Origin: Jidongwangia harbinensis
Lineage (GTDB): Bacteria; Actinomycetota; Actinomycetes; Mycobacteriales; Micromonosporaceae
DNA: 64,000 nt
Reading direction: 5' to 3'
Assembly: GCF_020216025.1 (NCBI RefSeq)
Contig: NZ_JAIWNC010000028.1
Span: 62,001 to 126,000 of the forward strand
Each line of letters begins with the position of its first letter. The stretch's first letter is position 1. The position numbers and the translations under genes are program-made. The notes under the pieces are model-generated. The model was not told where the DNA came from, did no database searches, and saw nothing but the letters and a program-made list of their open reading frames with translations. Of the stretch, positions 42,830 through 50,923 are shown piece after piece.

Positions 42830-43428
42830 CTACTGAACGGCGGTGTCGCCGGTGGAGTCGCTGTCAGCGCCGGCGTCGTGGTTCTCGTCGTTGCTGTAGA
42901 GCTCGACGCCGGCGGCGGCGAAGCTGTGGTCGAGGAAGGCGGCGTTCAGTTCGCCGCTGTTCGTAGCGGTCGAGCTGGTAGCTGTTGAGCTCCCATTCGT
43001 CGTCGGTCAGGGTTCCGCTGTCGGCCTCGATGGTGCCGGTGACCTCAGCCATCAGGGAGCCGAGTTTGTCGTCGCCGGCGAGCATGGTGATCGGCTCGTG
43101 GCAGACCAGGCAGACGAGCCAGTCGCCGTCGTCATCGCCGCGCAGGTATACGTCGGGATTAACCGTCCGCGGTGGCGCCGGCACGTTGAGCCGGCGCAGC
43201 AGCGACTGCTGGGCCTGGGGCCAGGTCAGCCCGCGGTGCGGGCCGTAGTCGCCGTTCTCGGCGTGCCACCGTCCGTCGGCCCACCAGGTCCGCCAGGTTA
43301 CGTACCAGGCGATGCCGGCGGCCCAGTCGGGCATGTGCTCGGTGCGTCGGCAGATGACGATCCAACGCGGCGATGGCGTGCTCGGCCACGTACAGGACGT
43401 CGGCTAGCGGGAACAACAGTCGGATCAT
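42830..43428 (-). pseudogene. Element gene with two frameshifts
   Basis: The gene should start at the ATG at 43428, which overlaps the stop of the upstream gene (TGATG). It reads MIRLLFPLADVLYVAEHAIA, shifts frame near 43365 (RWIVICRRTEHMPDWAAGIA, WYVTWRTWWADGRWHAENGD, YGPHRGLTWPQAQQSLLRRL, DWLVCLVCHEPITML), and shifts again near 42960 to GELNAAFLDHSFAAAGVELY, stopping at 42830. All three parts have good codon use. Either the gene is dead or the assembly has two small errors here. Family unknown. Confidence 0.65.
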
Positions 43429-44078
43429 CAGTGGGTCTCCTCGAAGGTGGGTATCTCGGGAAGCTCGACCTGACAGCGTTGGCCGCAGGTCGGGCAGTAG
43501 ACGGCGAAGCCCGGGCACAGGCACATGTCTTCGGCGGCGCCATCGTCGAACGCCTCGCACTCGCGGCACCGGCTGATGACGCTGCGGCTGGGACCGAACA
43601 GGGCCGTGACGCGGTGCTCGGTACCGTCCGCCGCGAGCAGGTCGCGGTCGCCGTCCCAAGTCCAGACGTGATCGCCGGGGCAGCCGATCTGAATCGTGGA
43701 GCTGCTCAGCCAATAGCCCTCGTCCGTGGTGACGTCGGCGTACACCTGCGGGGCGCCGCCGTCGACGCTGATTAGGGCCACAGCGCCGCGAGGAAAGCCA
43801 GTCGTGGCGGCCAGCACGATCGTGACGGGCTTGCTCAGGCACGCGTCGTCGTGTTCGATCGGTGCGCCTTCGGCGACGTGCCAGCCGTGCGCGGCGCACC
43901 ACAGCTGCAGCCGGGCGGTGGTGCCCATCCGCGGCGCGTAGTCGTCGAACACGTCGCAACCGACGAAGTCCTGCACCTGGCTGCTGGCTTGCCGATCGTG
44001 GGCGCCGGTGCGCTGGTGCAGCCACGCATCGGTGTCGATCAGGTAGTAGAGGTTGTGCAGGGTGACCGGTTCGGCCAT
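43428..44078 (-). CDS. Hypothetical element protein with C-terminal Cys cluster
   Basis: 216 residues from the ATG at 44078 (GGAGG 8 bases upstream). N-terminal VTLHNLYYLIDTDAWLHQRT, then several strands, and a C-terminal zinc-binding-type cluster: CRECEAFDD, CLCPGF, YCPTCGQRC. Its stop overlaps the start of the next gene by one base (TGATG), showing translational coupling. Function unknown. Confidence 0.68.
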   Translation of the reverse strand: MAEPVTLHNLYYLIDTDAWLHQRTGAHDRQASSQVQDFVGCDVFDDYAPRMGTTARLQLWCAAHGWHVAEGAPIEHDDACLSKPVTIVLAATTGFPRGAVALISVDGGAPQVYADVTTDEGYWLSSSTIQIGCPGDHVWTWDGDRDLLAADGTEHRVTALFGPSRSVISRCRECEAFDDGAAEDMCLCPGFAVYCPTCGQRCQVELPEIPTFEETH

Positions 44079-44158
44079 GAGGTGTGCCTCCTGGAATCGG
44101 GAGGCGTGGGTAGGCTCACCGCGACCCGGCAGCCTGCCCACGCCCTGGTGGGGAGGGG

Positions 44159-44524
44159 TCAGGACTGCGGGTCGGCGTCGGTCTGCACACCGATGAGCGC
44201 GGTGACGCCGCGCACCGCGGGCCAGCCGTGCGAGCGGCCGGGCGCGGTGGCATCGAAGCTTTCGTAGCGGGTGCCGTTCTCGAGACCGAACACGCTGGAG
44301 CGGGCCACCTGGTCGTCGACGAACGCGTGCACATCGAGGCACAGGTGCTCGTTGTCCTCGCCGGCGGCCAGGCCGAACACCTGCACGATGGCCTTCTTCC
44401 TGCCGTCGGCGAAAGTGACGATCAGGGTGTGGCGTTGCAGGTCGGTGGTGTCGAGGTCGATGACCGGGTAGTCGCTGTCGGGGCGGCCGTACTTGGCCAT
44501 GTACTCGGCGAAGGTCTCTGCCAT
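44159..44524 (-). CDS. Hypothetical small element protein
   Basis: 121 residues from the ATG at 44524 (GAGGGAG ~10 bases upstream). Begins AETFAEYMAKYGRPDSDYPV, then a strand-rich middle (RHTLIVTFADGRKKAIVQVF, EHLCLDVHAFVDDQ). No signal peptide or membrane helix. Same strand and style as its neighbours, probably one regulon of cytoplasmic accessory proteins. Family not recognised. Confidence 0.62.
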   Translation of the reverse strand: MAETFAEYMAKYGRPDSDYPVIDLDTTDLQRHTLIVTFADGRKKAIVQVFGLAAGEDNEHLCLDVHAFVDDQVARSSVFGLENGTRYESFDATAPGRSHGWPAVRGVTALIGVQTDADPQS

Positions 44525-44678
44525 GCGCTGGGCTCCCTCTCGGGATGGGAGCGGGCACGGCGCATCGGCCGTGCCCGCAGCTGGGTGGTTCTTGGCCGGG
44601 CATCGGCCGGATTAGGTGGAACTGGTGGAGCTTGTGGTGGTGCGACCGGGCAGCGCTGCCCGGCAGTCCGTGGCGCGG

Positions 44679-45218
44679 TTAGGTCGCCGGCGTCAGCGCA
44701 GCGGTCGCGGTGGTGAGCATGGCGGCAGCCTGCTGTTCGGCGTACGCATTGCCGTACAGACCGAACAGCGAGTCGTGGCCGGTCCAGCCGTCGGCGGCGG
44801 TGTGCTGTTCGACGATGACGCCGTAGACGTCGCCGTCGAGCCAGGCCCGCCACTCGTCGTGCTCGCCGGTCAGGTCGCACACGTCGGTGATTCCGGCGTG
44901 GGCGCGGAAATTGGCGGTGTCGAAGATGACCACCGTGAGGTCCTGGCCGGTGACATGGCGGATCGCGGTGGTGCCGTGTACCAGGCGCAGGTACCGCTCG
45001 AACAGCTCGTCGGTGCCGAAGCGGCGCCAGGCGGCCAGGACCCGGTCGGCGTGCTTGGGCTGGTACACCTCACCGGCCCAGACCGCCTGACGGCGTTGGA
45101 TCAGCAGGGCCGGTGCGAGCGCGTCACCCCACGGCTGACTAGCGTCCTCGTCGACGACGATCCGGGCCCGCCAGCCGGGAAACCTGTCATCGATCACGAT
45201 CATGCTGCCGTCACTCAT
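44679..45218 (-). CDS. Hypothetical element protein
   Basis: 179 residues from the ATG at 45218, which lies 8 bases inside the upstream gene. Soluble: IVIDDRFPGWRARIVVDEDA, YQPKHADRVLAAWRRFGTDE, LFERYLRLVHGTTAIRHVTG, EWRAWLDGDVYGVIVEQHTA. The style recalls small phage or element proteins with mixed alpha/beta folds. Last in a chain of at least four overlapping genes (46468 to 44679). Function unknown. Confidence 0.65.
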   Translation of the reverse strand: MSDGSMIVIDDRFPGWRARIVVDEDASQPWGDALAPALLIQRRQAVWAGEVYQPKHADRVLAAWRRFGTDELFERYLRLVHGTTAIRHVTGQDLTVVIFDTANFRAHAGITDVCDLTGEHDEWRAWLDGDVYGVIVEQHTAADGWTGHDSLFGLYGNAYAEQQAAAMLTTATAALTPAT

Positions 45219-45585
45219 CGTCCCCGTCCTCGATGTCGGTGGTCCACAGCGACAGCCGGTCAGCCTGCTCGTGCAAACCAGGTGCGGGTGTCTCGCCGTC
45301 GGCCAGGCAGGACGCCAAACCCGCGGCCATCTGCTGGTGGGTACGGCCGAACCCGCCCGAGCGCAGGTCGCTACCGGAGGCGACCAGTTCGCCGCCGAGG
45401 TGCACGGCGTAGATCCAGCCGTTGTCGGCGTACGCCAGCCCGACGGTGCCTCCACCGAGCGCGGCGATGCCGATCGTCAGCGACGGCTGCCCACCGGCGA
45501 TCGCCGGAACCTCGAAGACCGTCTCCGGCTCGGTCCGGTACACCCGGAAGTAGTCCACGACCTCGTCAGCCCCGTTGTCGGTCAT
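45211..45585 (-). CDS. Hypothetical element protein
   Basis: 124 residues from the ATG at 45585, which overlaps the upstream stop as ATGA. DYFRVYRTEPETVFEVPAIA, GGTVGLAYADNGWIYAVHLG, RTHQQMAAGLASCLADGETP; the C-terminus is acidic. Coupled to both neighbours. Beta-rich single domain; family unknown. Confidence 0.65.
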   Translation of the reverse strand: MTDNGADEVVDYFRVYRTEPETVFEVPAIAGGQPSLTIGIAALGGGTVGLAYADNGWIYAVHLGGELVASGSDLRSGGFGRTHQQMAAGLASCLADGETPAPGLHEQADRLSLWTTDIEDGDDE

Positions 45586-45986
45586 CGTGCACCTGCCAGC
45601 AGTTCGGTCATGGCGTCGATGTCGGTGTCGTTCATGTACGCCCACTCGGCCACCGCCGCGTTGAACACCCACCCGTCCAGCGGTGGGTGCTGGCCCATCG
45701 CGGCCCGGTATGCCTCGGCGTCGGCGCGCAGGAACGACAGAGCGCTGGCCAGCACCTCAGCTGCCTGCCGGCCTCGGCCGTAGTCGCGTACCGGCTGGCG
45801 GATCGCTTCCCGGTCGTCGTAAATCGCTCGGTAGCGCGCGGTGATGCGCAGCCGCCACAGCGAGTGCTCGCGGCCCACGAAGCTCAGATCGCAGGACACG
45901 ACGCCGCCGGTAACCGAGTCGCCGATCTGCACCGAGGGCAGCCGTTCAGCGCCGAGGAACAGGGGCCTTGCAAGCCGGTATCCCAT
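45582..45986 (-). CDS. Hypothetical element protein
   Basis: 134 residues from the ATG at 45986, which overlaps the stop of the recombinase-like gene by one base (TGATG); a GTG three bases earlier is an alternative. First half strand-rich (SVTGGVVSCDLSFVGREHSL), second half helical (AAEVLASALSFLRADAEAYR, WVFNAAVAEWAYMNDTDIDA). Probably cytoplasmic; no known family. Confidence 0.65.
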   Translation of the reverse strand: MGYRLARPLFLGAERLPSVQIGDSVTGGVVSCDLSFVGREHSLWRLRITARYRAIYDDREAIRQPVRDYGRGRQAAEVLASALSFLRADAEAYRAAMGQHPPLDGWVFNAAVAEWAYMNDTDIDAMTELLAGAR

Positions 45987-46468
45987 CACCGCTCCCCGTC
46001 CGCCGACGCGGGCCGTCTGGTGAGTTCCGGCAGCGACCGATGCGCGGCACTGAGGGCCCGCATCTGCTGCCCGGCCGACCCGGCGCGGTCACCGGTAACG
46101 GTGAGCAGATCCGGGCCGTCGCCCGTCTGCTGCGGCGGGCACGTGGACCGGAGGCCGAGGGTGCACACGACCACGTCCGCGGTGGTGAACTGGCCGATGA
46201 CGTCGTGCAGCTCGTCGGTGCTGCGGGTCAGCCGGTCCAACGACGCGACAAGCAGCAGGTCGAAGACGTCGGACTGGGCGGCACCGACGGCGCCGGCGCG
46301 GCCGGGCCGGGCAGCGCCGTGGTTGATGTCGCAGAACGCGGCGACGACGCGCCAGATCGGCACACCGTCTGCCGTCTGCTGCAGAAACGCGGTCTGCTCG
46401 ACGGCCAGCGCCATGGAATCGGCTCGCAGGTAGAACGCGACGCGGAAGAAGGAAGCAGGTTGCGTCAT
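45986..46468 (-). CDS. Serine-recombinase-like protein lacking the catalytic serine
   Basis: 160 residues. The fold signature of the resolvase N-terminal domain is visible: RVAFYLRADSMA where active enzymes have Y.RVS, then WRVVAAFCDINHGAA, and LLVASLDRLTRSTDELHDVI (active: LDRLSRS), TTADVVVCTLGL. The nucleophilic Ser position is Ala or Asp, and there is no C-terminal DNA-binding domain. So it is unlikely to recombine DNA; it may be a structural or regulatory relative. It is the first gene of a coupled chain running to 44679 and follows the GGDEF gene after ~190 bases. Confidence 0.7.
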   Translation of the reverse strand: MTQPASFFRVAFYLRADSMALAVEQTAFLQQTADGVPIWRVVAAFCDINHGAARPGRAGAVGAAQSDVFDLLLVASLDRLTRSTDELHDVIGQFTTADVVVCTLGLRSTCPPQQTGDGPDLLTVTGDRAGSAGQQMRALSAAHRSLPELTRRPASADGER

Positions 46469-46657
46469 CGAAAAGTCACTGTCCTTTCAGGTGTCGAAGT
46501 CGATCAACGGGCAGGGCGTCCGCGTGTCCGAGAAGCTGGGGTCAGCGTTTCGGCCGGTGATCGGCCCTTTCGTAGGGCATCGAGGGCGCGCCGAAGGGCT
46601 CGCCGCCGGTCTAGTGCGGCGAGCGCGGGACGCTCGGGGAGATGTGGTGTGGCCGGG

Positions 46658-47457
46658 TTACTCGCCCGGTCGGCGGTCGCGGCGGCGATAGGCCGGGCGG
46701 ACTCCGAGCAGCAACGGCAGGCCGTCGCGGACGGGGTCGTAGAACTCAATGTGGCTGCGCTGGTCCTTGGCGGTGAACATCGCCAGGCTGGAGCAGCTGA
46801 GCAGCTGAGCAGCTGGTGCGGGTCGCCGCCGGGCAGCTGGCAGATGCCGACGCTGACCTCGACCGGCCGGACAATGCCGGCCACCGCGGCCGGGACAGCG
46901 AGGGCTGCGGTCAGGCTGTCGGCAAGCTGTTGCGGGGTGCGGCGGGTGATGAGGACGAACTCGTCGCCGCCCAGTCGGGCGACGAGGTCGCCCGACTGGG
47001 CGGCGTGCCGCAGTCGGAGCCCGACCTCGGCCAGGTAGCGGTCGCCGACGGCGTGCCCGCCGGGTCCGTGGTTGATCGTGTGGAGTCGGTCGACGTCGGC
47101 CAGCGCGACGGTGAGGGCGATGTCTGGGCCGGCGGCGGCGATGGCGTCTTCGGCGACGCGGCATACCGGCAAGCCGGTCACCGGATCGGTGAGTGCCACC
47201 GCCAGGCGCTGCTGAAGCCCGTCGATCAGGGCGCGGAGGTCGTCGATCTGGGCGCGCATCCGGGTGGCACCCCAGAAGCCGAGAACGACCGCGAAGGTGA
47301 GCATCCAGCCGGCGGCCTCGACGAACAGGGCTGTCGCCGAGGGGACGTCGGGAAGCACGGCGATGGCCAGCAGTGGCAGCCAGAAGACCAGGCCGGCGGA
47401 CATCAGGCTGAGCAGGACGGCGACGAATCCGGGAGCGTTCGGCCAGAAACAACACAT
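46658..47457 (-). pseudogene. Membrane GGDEF protein, frame broken at an 8-bp repeat
   Basis: Start at the ATG at 47457 (GAGGAGG 8 bases upstream). Two membrane helices (VAVLLSLMSAGLVFWLPLLA, AAGWMLTFAVVLGFWGA), a short coiled coil, then a diguanylate-cyclase domain: LTDPVTGLPV, NHGPGGHAVGDRYLAEVG and an intact GGDEF signature in RLGGDEFVLI. The present sequence leaves frame at three copies of GAGCAGCT (46791-46814). Removing one 8-base unit gives HQLLSCSSLAMFTAKDQ, the expected end of a GGDEF domain, and a stop at 46658. As written, the frame runs on to 46504 with an Arg/Ala-rich non-native tail. Off by slippage, or a real lesion. Confidence 0.75.
46791..46814. repeat. Three tandem 8-bp repeats inside the GGDEF gene
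   Basis: GAGCAGCT x3 on the plus strand. Two units would restore the GGDEF reading frame, while three break it. The unit length is not a multiple of three, so slippage toggles the frame. Confidence 0.85.
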
Positions 47458-47552
47458 GACGATCTACCTCCTCGTGGGCGGGATCGCGGAGGGCACGCCG
47501 ATCGGCCGGCCGGCACGAGGACGACCGGCCGCAGCCAGGGCGTGCAGGAGGG

Positions 47553-48242
47553 CTAGCTAGTAGTGACGGCGACCAGCACGTCGTCACCGGACAAGGTGTT
47601 GAGGTGGTCATTGGCCGTACGCAGGTAATCCAGTTGATCGGCGTAGCGCAGGCCGATCGGCCGCAGGAGCCGCCCGTCGGCGGTCAGCATCGTGTCGGCG
47701 GGAACCGCTTGCAACAGGCCGTACGTGGAGTAGACGTACGGGCCGGCCTCGAACGCGTCGAGGTGATCGGTGGGCAGCTCGGTCGGCCGTCCGGGGTGCG
47801 CGTTGAAGGTCATCATCCGCGCGATCCGCGGCTGGCTGACGAACGCGTGCCGGGCAGCATCCCAGCTGTACTTGTCCGGGTCGGCGGCGTATCGGTCGTA
47901 AAAGTGCCACCACGGCTTCGCCTCGGGTGATCCGGCGACAATCTGCTGCCAGAGCATGTACCGGTTCCAGTACCGCTCGGCCAGGTCGTCGCGCATCGCG
48001 TCGAGATCCAGCAGCCTGACCGGGCCGCCGGCGGCGGTGCCATTGTCAGGTTGCAAGAGATTGATGGTGGTCGACCGCGTCAGCAGCCGGGCGTGCAGAG
48101 GCTGGGTCGCGGTCCGGAAATGCCGGGCGAGGCCGGCGTCGGTGATGCCGTGGGCGGCCAGCAGAGCGGAGACCGCGGCGGGGACCTGGTGGGTGCCGGC
48201 CGTCTTGGACAGGCAGACAGTCACGGTGCGAACGTCAGACAC
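47553..48242 (-). CDS. Hypothetical element protein
   Basis: 229 residues from a GTG at 48242 (GGAGG 8 bases upstream). Soluble alpha/beta protein: VTVCLSKTAGTHQVPAAVSA, GLARHFRTATQPLHARLLTR, AERYWNRYMLWQQIVAGSPE, WWHFYDRYAADPDKYSWDAA, RPIGLRYADQLDYLRTANDH. Family unknown. It is the first gene after the regulatory-looking gap 48243-48746, so it is probably promoter-proximal in the operon that includes the GGDEF and recombinase-like genes. Confidence 0.65.
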   Translation of the reverse strand: MSDVRTVTVCLSKTAGTHQVPAAVSALLAAHGITDAGLARHFRTATQPLHARLLTRSTTINLLQPDNGTAAGGPVRLLDLDAMRDDLAERYWNRYMLWQQIVAGSPEAKPWWHFYDRYAADPDKYSWDAARHAFVSQPRIARMMTFNAHPGRPTELPTDHLDAFEAGPYVYSTYGLLQAVPADTMLTADGRLLRPIGLRYADQLDYLRTANDHLNTLSGDDVLVAVTTS

Positions 48243-48746
48243 AGTTGTTCCTCCAAAGTGGATACGCGGTGGGCGCAAAGAAACGCCGTGCCCGACGACT
48301 CGCGTCGAGGCGAAGCCCGGGTGGGGCGGTGGTACGGAGAGGTTTCGCAGGCCGTGATGAACAGCAGCAGCGAAGGCGCATGGTGTGCGCGGAAGGTGCG
48401 ACGCCCGCAGAGGGGGCGCCCGGGTGGTGCGTGGTGGTGCTTGGGTAGTGCGGGGTGGGTTGGCGGCGCACGAGCGGTGCAGGCCGACCGGCCGGGTGGC
48501 GGTGGGCGGTTGCGACCGTGGTCGTGGGCGGCGGGCCCGAGGGTGGTACCAACGGGTTTCTCGATGAGAAGACTTCACCATAGCGCCGGCACCCAACAGC
48601 CCGGGCCCTTCACCGCCGCGCTTCGAATGGGGCCTGACCTGCGCTATTGGACCACGCCGTGCGCGGGCCGGCGCGGCTGTTGGGTGATCCGGTGCCGCTG
48701 TTGGGTGACCCAACGGCATCACGCAGGCAGGCGCCCGGCTCGGTTG
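48243..48746. other. Gap with GTTGGGTG motifs, no gene
   Basis: About 500 bases without a supported coding frame. The left half is a G/T-rich low-complexity stretch (GGGTGGTGCGTGGTGGTGC, near 48421). The right part has three CTGTTGGGTG motifs. Probably the control region of the operon starting at 48242. Confidence 0.5.
48588..48716. promoter_or_regulatory. Candidate operator cluster (GTTGGGTG motifs)
   Basis: Motif CTGTTGGGTG occurs at ~48591-48600 (minus strand), 48678-48687 and 48699-48708 (plus). The last two are exactly 21 bases apart, two helical turns. The third extends into a palindrome GTTGGGTGACCCAAC at 48700-48714. A similar palindrome lies at 63360 ahead of the pilin operon. The placement suggests sites for an element-encoded repressor or activator. 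Confidence 0.45.
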
Positions 48747-49736
48747 CTACCGCAGGTGCCGCAGCGGGTGGTCGTCGGGGCGGGGTGCGCCGGGGTTGAG
48801 CGGGCCGGGTTGACCGTGCCCGCGGGGCAGGTCGATCAGGCGGATGCGGTGGCGGCCGTTGCCGACGAGCCGCCACACCAGTTCGGCCGGATCGTCGCCG
48901 GCCTCCGGTGAGGTGGTCGCGATGACCAGGTTTGGCTCGGGCCGGTCGGCCAGTCGCCGGTGCAGGTTCTGCTCCCGGGCGCGGTTGGGCAGGACGAACA
49001 GCACGGCGTACGGGGGGCCGCCTTCGGCGCGCAGCCTGCGGTAGGAGTTGAGCTTGTCGGCCAGCCGGCCGAGCGGTTCAGTGCCGCGGTCGAGTTCGAG
49101 GAAGAACCCGGTCTCGTGGTGGCCGTCGGCCCAGACACCGTGCCCGTCGGGGTGAATCCTCCGGCCGAACGCGCCGGCGGTGGCGCGCTCCGACCACCAC
49201 CGCGACAGCGCCGTGTCCTGGCTGGTTCGGCTGTGGACCAGGAGCCGGACGAAGAAGTCGTTGGCCTCCAGCAGGTGGTCCAGCGCCGGGTTGGCATAGA
49301 TACGGTCCTGGCGTTCCCGCAGCGCCCGGGCCGTGGGCGGAGCCTGCTCGGCAGCGAGCGCGGTCAGCCGGGCCGAGAGCGGGCCGGGTACCCAGCAGAC
49401 GATGTTCGCAGTGCCCGGCTCGCTACGGCGGATGAATCGATCGACGAACCCGAAGGAGCGCAGGACGGTGAGCCGGTGGCGGCAGGTGATGGCGCTGGTG
49501 AACAGCACGTCGGTGAGCTGGCCGGTGGTGAGGGTGGTGTGGTCGTCCAGCAGCGAGGCGAGTGCGTAGTCGCGAGGACGAAGGCGATGAGAGACATCGA
49601 TGAGAGTGGGAGAGGAAGAGGAGTTGACGGAGTAGGAGGGGGTGGATGAGCGATAGACGGAGGGCGACGAGGGGGTGATCCCCGTCCGGGAGACTTCCCC
49701 TACAGGGAAGAGTCGGGTTGGCCGGCTGGCAGGCAT
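48747..49736 (-). CDS. Replication-relaxation (Replic_Relax) family protein
   Basis: 329 residues from the ATG at 49736 (AAGGAGA 6 bases upstream). After a Ser/Pro-rich N-terminus there is a winged helix (RLRPRDYALASLLDDHTTLT, GQLTDVLFTSAITCRHRL, LRSFGFVDRFIRR), then the conserved core: NPALDHLLEANDFFVRLLVH, GHHETGFFLELDRGTEPLGR, LADKLNSYRRL and PYAVLFVLPNRAREQ. This matches the Replic_Relax family, proteins with a nuclease-like core encoded on actinobacterial plasmids and conjugative elements and thought to act at the origin in replication or transfer. Confidence 0.8.
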   Translation of the reverse strand: MPASRPTRLFPVGEVSRTGITPSSPSVYRSSTPSYSVNSSSSPTLIDVSHRLRPRDYALASLLDDHTTLTTGQLTDVLFTSAITCRHRLTVLRSFGFVDRFIRRSEPGTANIVCWVPGPLSARLTALAAEQAPPTARALRERQDRIYANPALDHLLEANDFFVRLLVHSRTSQDTALSRWWSERATAGAFGRRIHPDGHGVWADGHHETGFFLELDRGTEPLGRLADKLNSYRRLRAEGGPPYAVLFVLPNRAREQNLHRRLADRPEPNLVIATTSPEAGDDPAELVWRLVGNGRHRIRLIDLPRGHGQPGPLNPGAPRPDDHPLRHLR

Positions 49737-50035
49737 AAGGTCTCCTTGCTGCGGTGTTGGCCAAGGCGGGCCGGCCTGGGGTCGGCCCGGCGGGGCGGAG
49801 TCCAGGCCGGGGTCGCGGCCGACCCGCAGCCGCACCTCCGGCCAGGTATGGGGTTGGAAGAGGAGGTATCGCCCGACGAACACGAGGCGACGAGATGTCC
49901 GCGCGACGCAGCCCGTATGCATACCGCTGAGACCGCTGGCCTCGACTGCGGACGAACTGCGAATGGTTGGGCTACCGGTGGCGACCGCGCGGCTAGATTG
50001 ATCAAAGTGAGTGGGTGCATGCTTGCGGGACGCGG

Positions 50036-50923
50036 TCAGACGTCCCGCTGTGACGCGCAGGACGAGCACAGTGGACCGGATCGTGTTGGTGTTCGGACGC
50101 GGCCGGCGCCCCAGCCCCAGCGGCACAGGGGTTCGGGGATTCCGGCCGCTGCGGCGTCCTGCTCCAGTACGCGGATGTCGGCGAGGGCCTCTGCGGCGAT
50201 CGGCCACGCGGCCAGCTGTTCCCGTTCGTCCCGGGAGGCGAACGCGCCGCACAGGCACTCGCCGGACATGTGCAGCATGTCGGCGACCTGGTTGCGCGGG
50301 CACTCCGGGAACCGCATCCGATAGGTGTTGAGGTCGAGTGCTGTCCAGTTGCGCAGCGGTGACACCCACACGATCGACTTGCGGCGCTCGAGCTCGGGTA
50401 TTGCGCGTGCGGTCCGTCGTGGCGACTCCGCGAGGCGGCGCCCGGCGAGGAACACGATGCGTTCCTGGTGCGGCTGGCGTACCAGTTCGTTCTTCGCCGT
50501 CTGCAGCCCGCGTTCCTTGAGCCGCTGATACATCTTCCAGTGCTTCGCCGGGCCGGGGAATCCGTCTGCGAGGACCAGCTCTCGGTAGGTCGAGCCGGGC
50601 GGGGGGTGTTTCTCGATCAGCGGTAGCCCCCACGCGGCGCACACGTCGCGGACGAATTGCCGGGTGGCTTCGATGCCGATACCGGTGTTCGCGTGCACGG
50701 CGTGGGTGGCGCGGCTGCGGAACAGGTGGGCCAGCACGGTGGAGTCGTGGCCCCCGGAGAACAACACCACGGTCGCGGCGTGCCGCCGGCCGCGGCCCTT
50801 GCCGTCGCGGTGCTCGGTGATGTGCTCGCGGACGGCCGCGTCGAGAAGCTGGTGGGCCTGGCTGATCAGCAGGTCGAGCCGAGCATGCCGCGCTGACAGG
50901 TCGAACCCAGCCGCCGCGGTCAT
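50036..50923 (-). CDS. PAPS-reductase-like PP-loop ATP pyrophosphatase
   Basis: 295 residues. PP-loop motif VVLFSGGHDSTVLAHLF, then VHANTGIGIEATRQFVRDVC, and an arrangement typical of phosphoadenosine-phosphosulfate-reductase-like proteins of phages and elements (KHWKMYQRLKERGLQTAKNE, RIVFLAGRRLAESPRR). The C-terminal half adds Cys residues (GECLCGAF, PLCSSC) that may bind metal. It overlaps the GP88 gene by 4 bases (ATGA). In this context adenylation or sulfur transfer to a nucleic acid or small molecule is more likely than assimilation of sulfate; that is inference. Confidence 0.78.
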   Translation of the reverse strand: MTAAAGFDLSARHARLDLLISQAHQLLDAAVREHITEHRDGKGRGRRHAATVVLFSGGHDSTVLAHLFRSRATHAVHANTGIGIEATRQFVRDVCAAWGLPLIEKHPPPGSTYRELVLADGFPGPAKHWKMYQRLKERGLQTAKNELVRQPHQERIVFLAGRRLAESPRRTARAIPELERRKSIVWVSPLRNWTALDLNTYRMRFPECPRNQVADMLHMSGECLCGAFASRDEREQLAAWPIAAEALADIRVLEQDAAAAGIPEPLCRWGWGAGRVRTPTRSGPLCSSCASQRDV

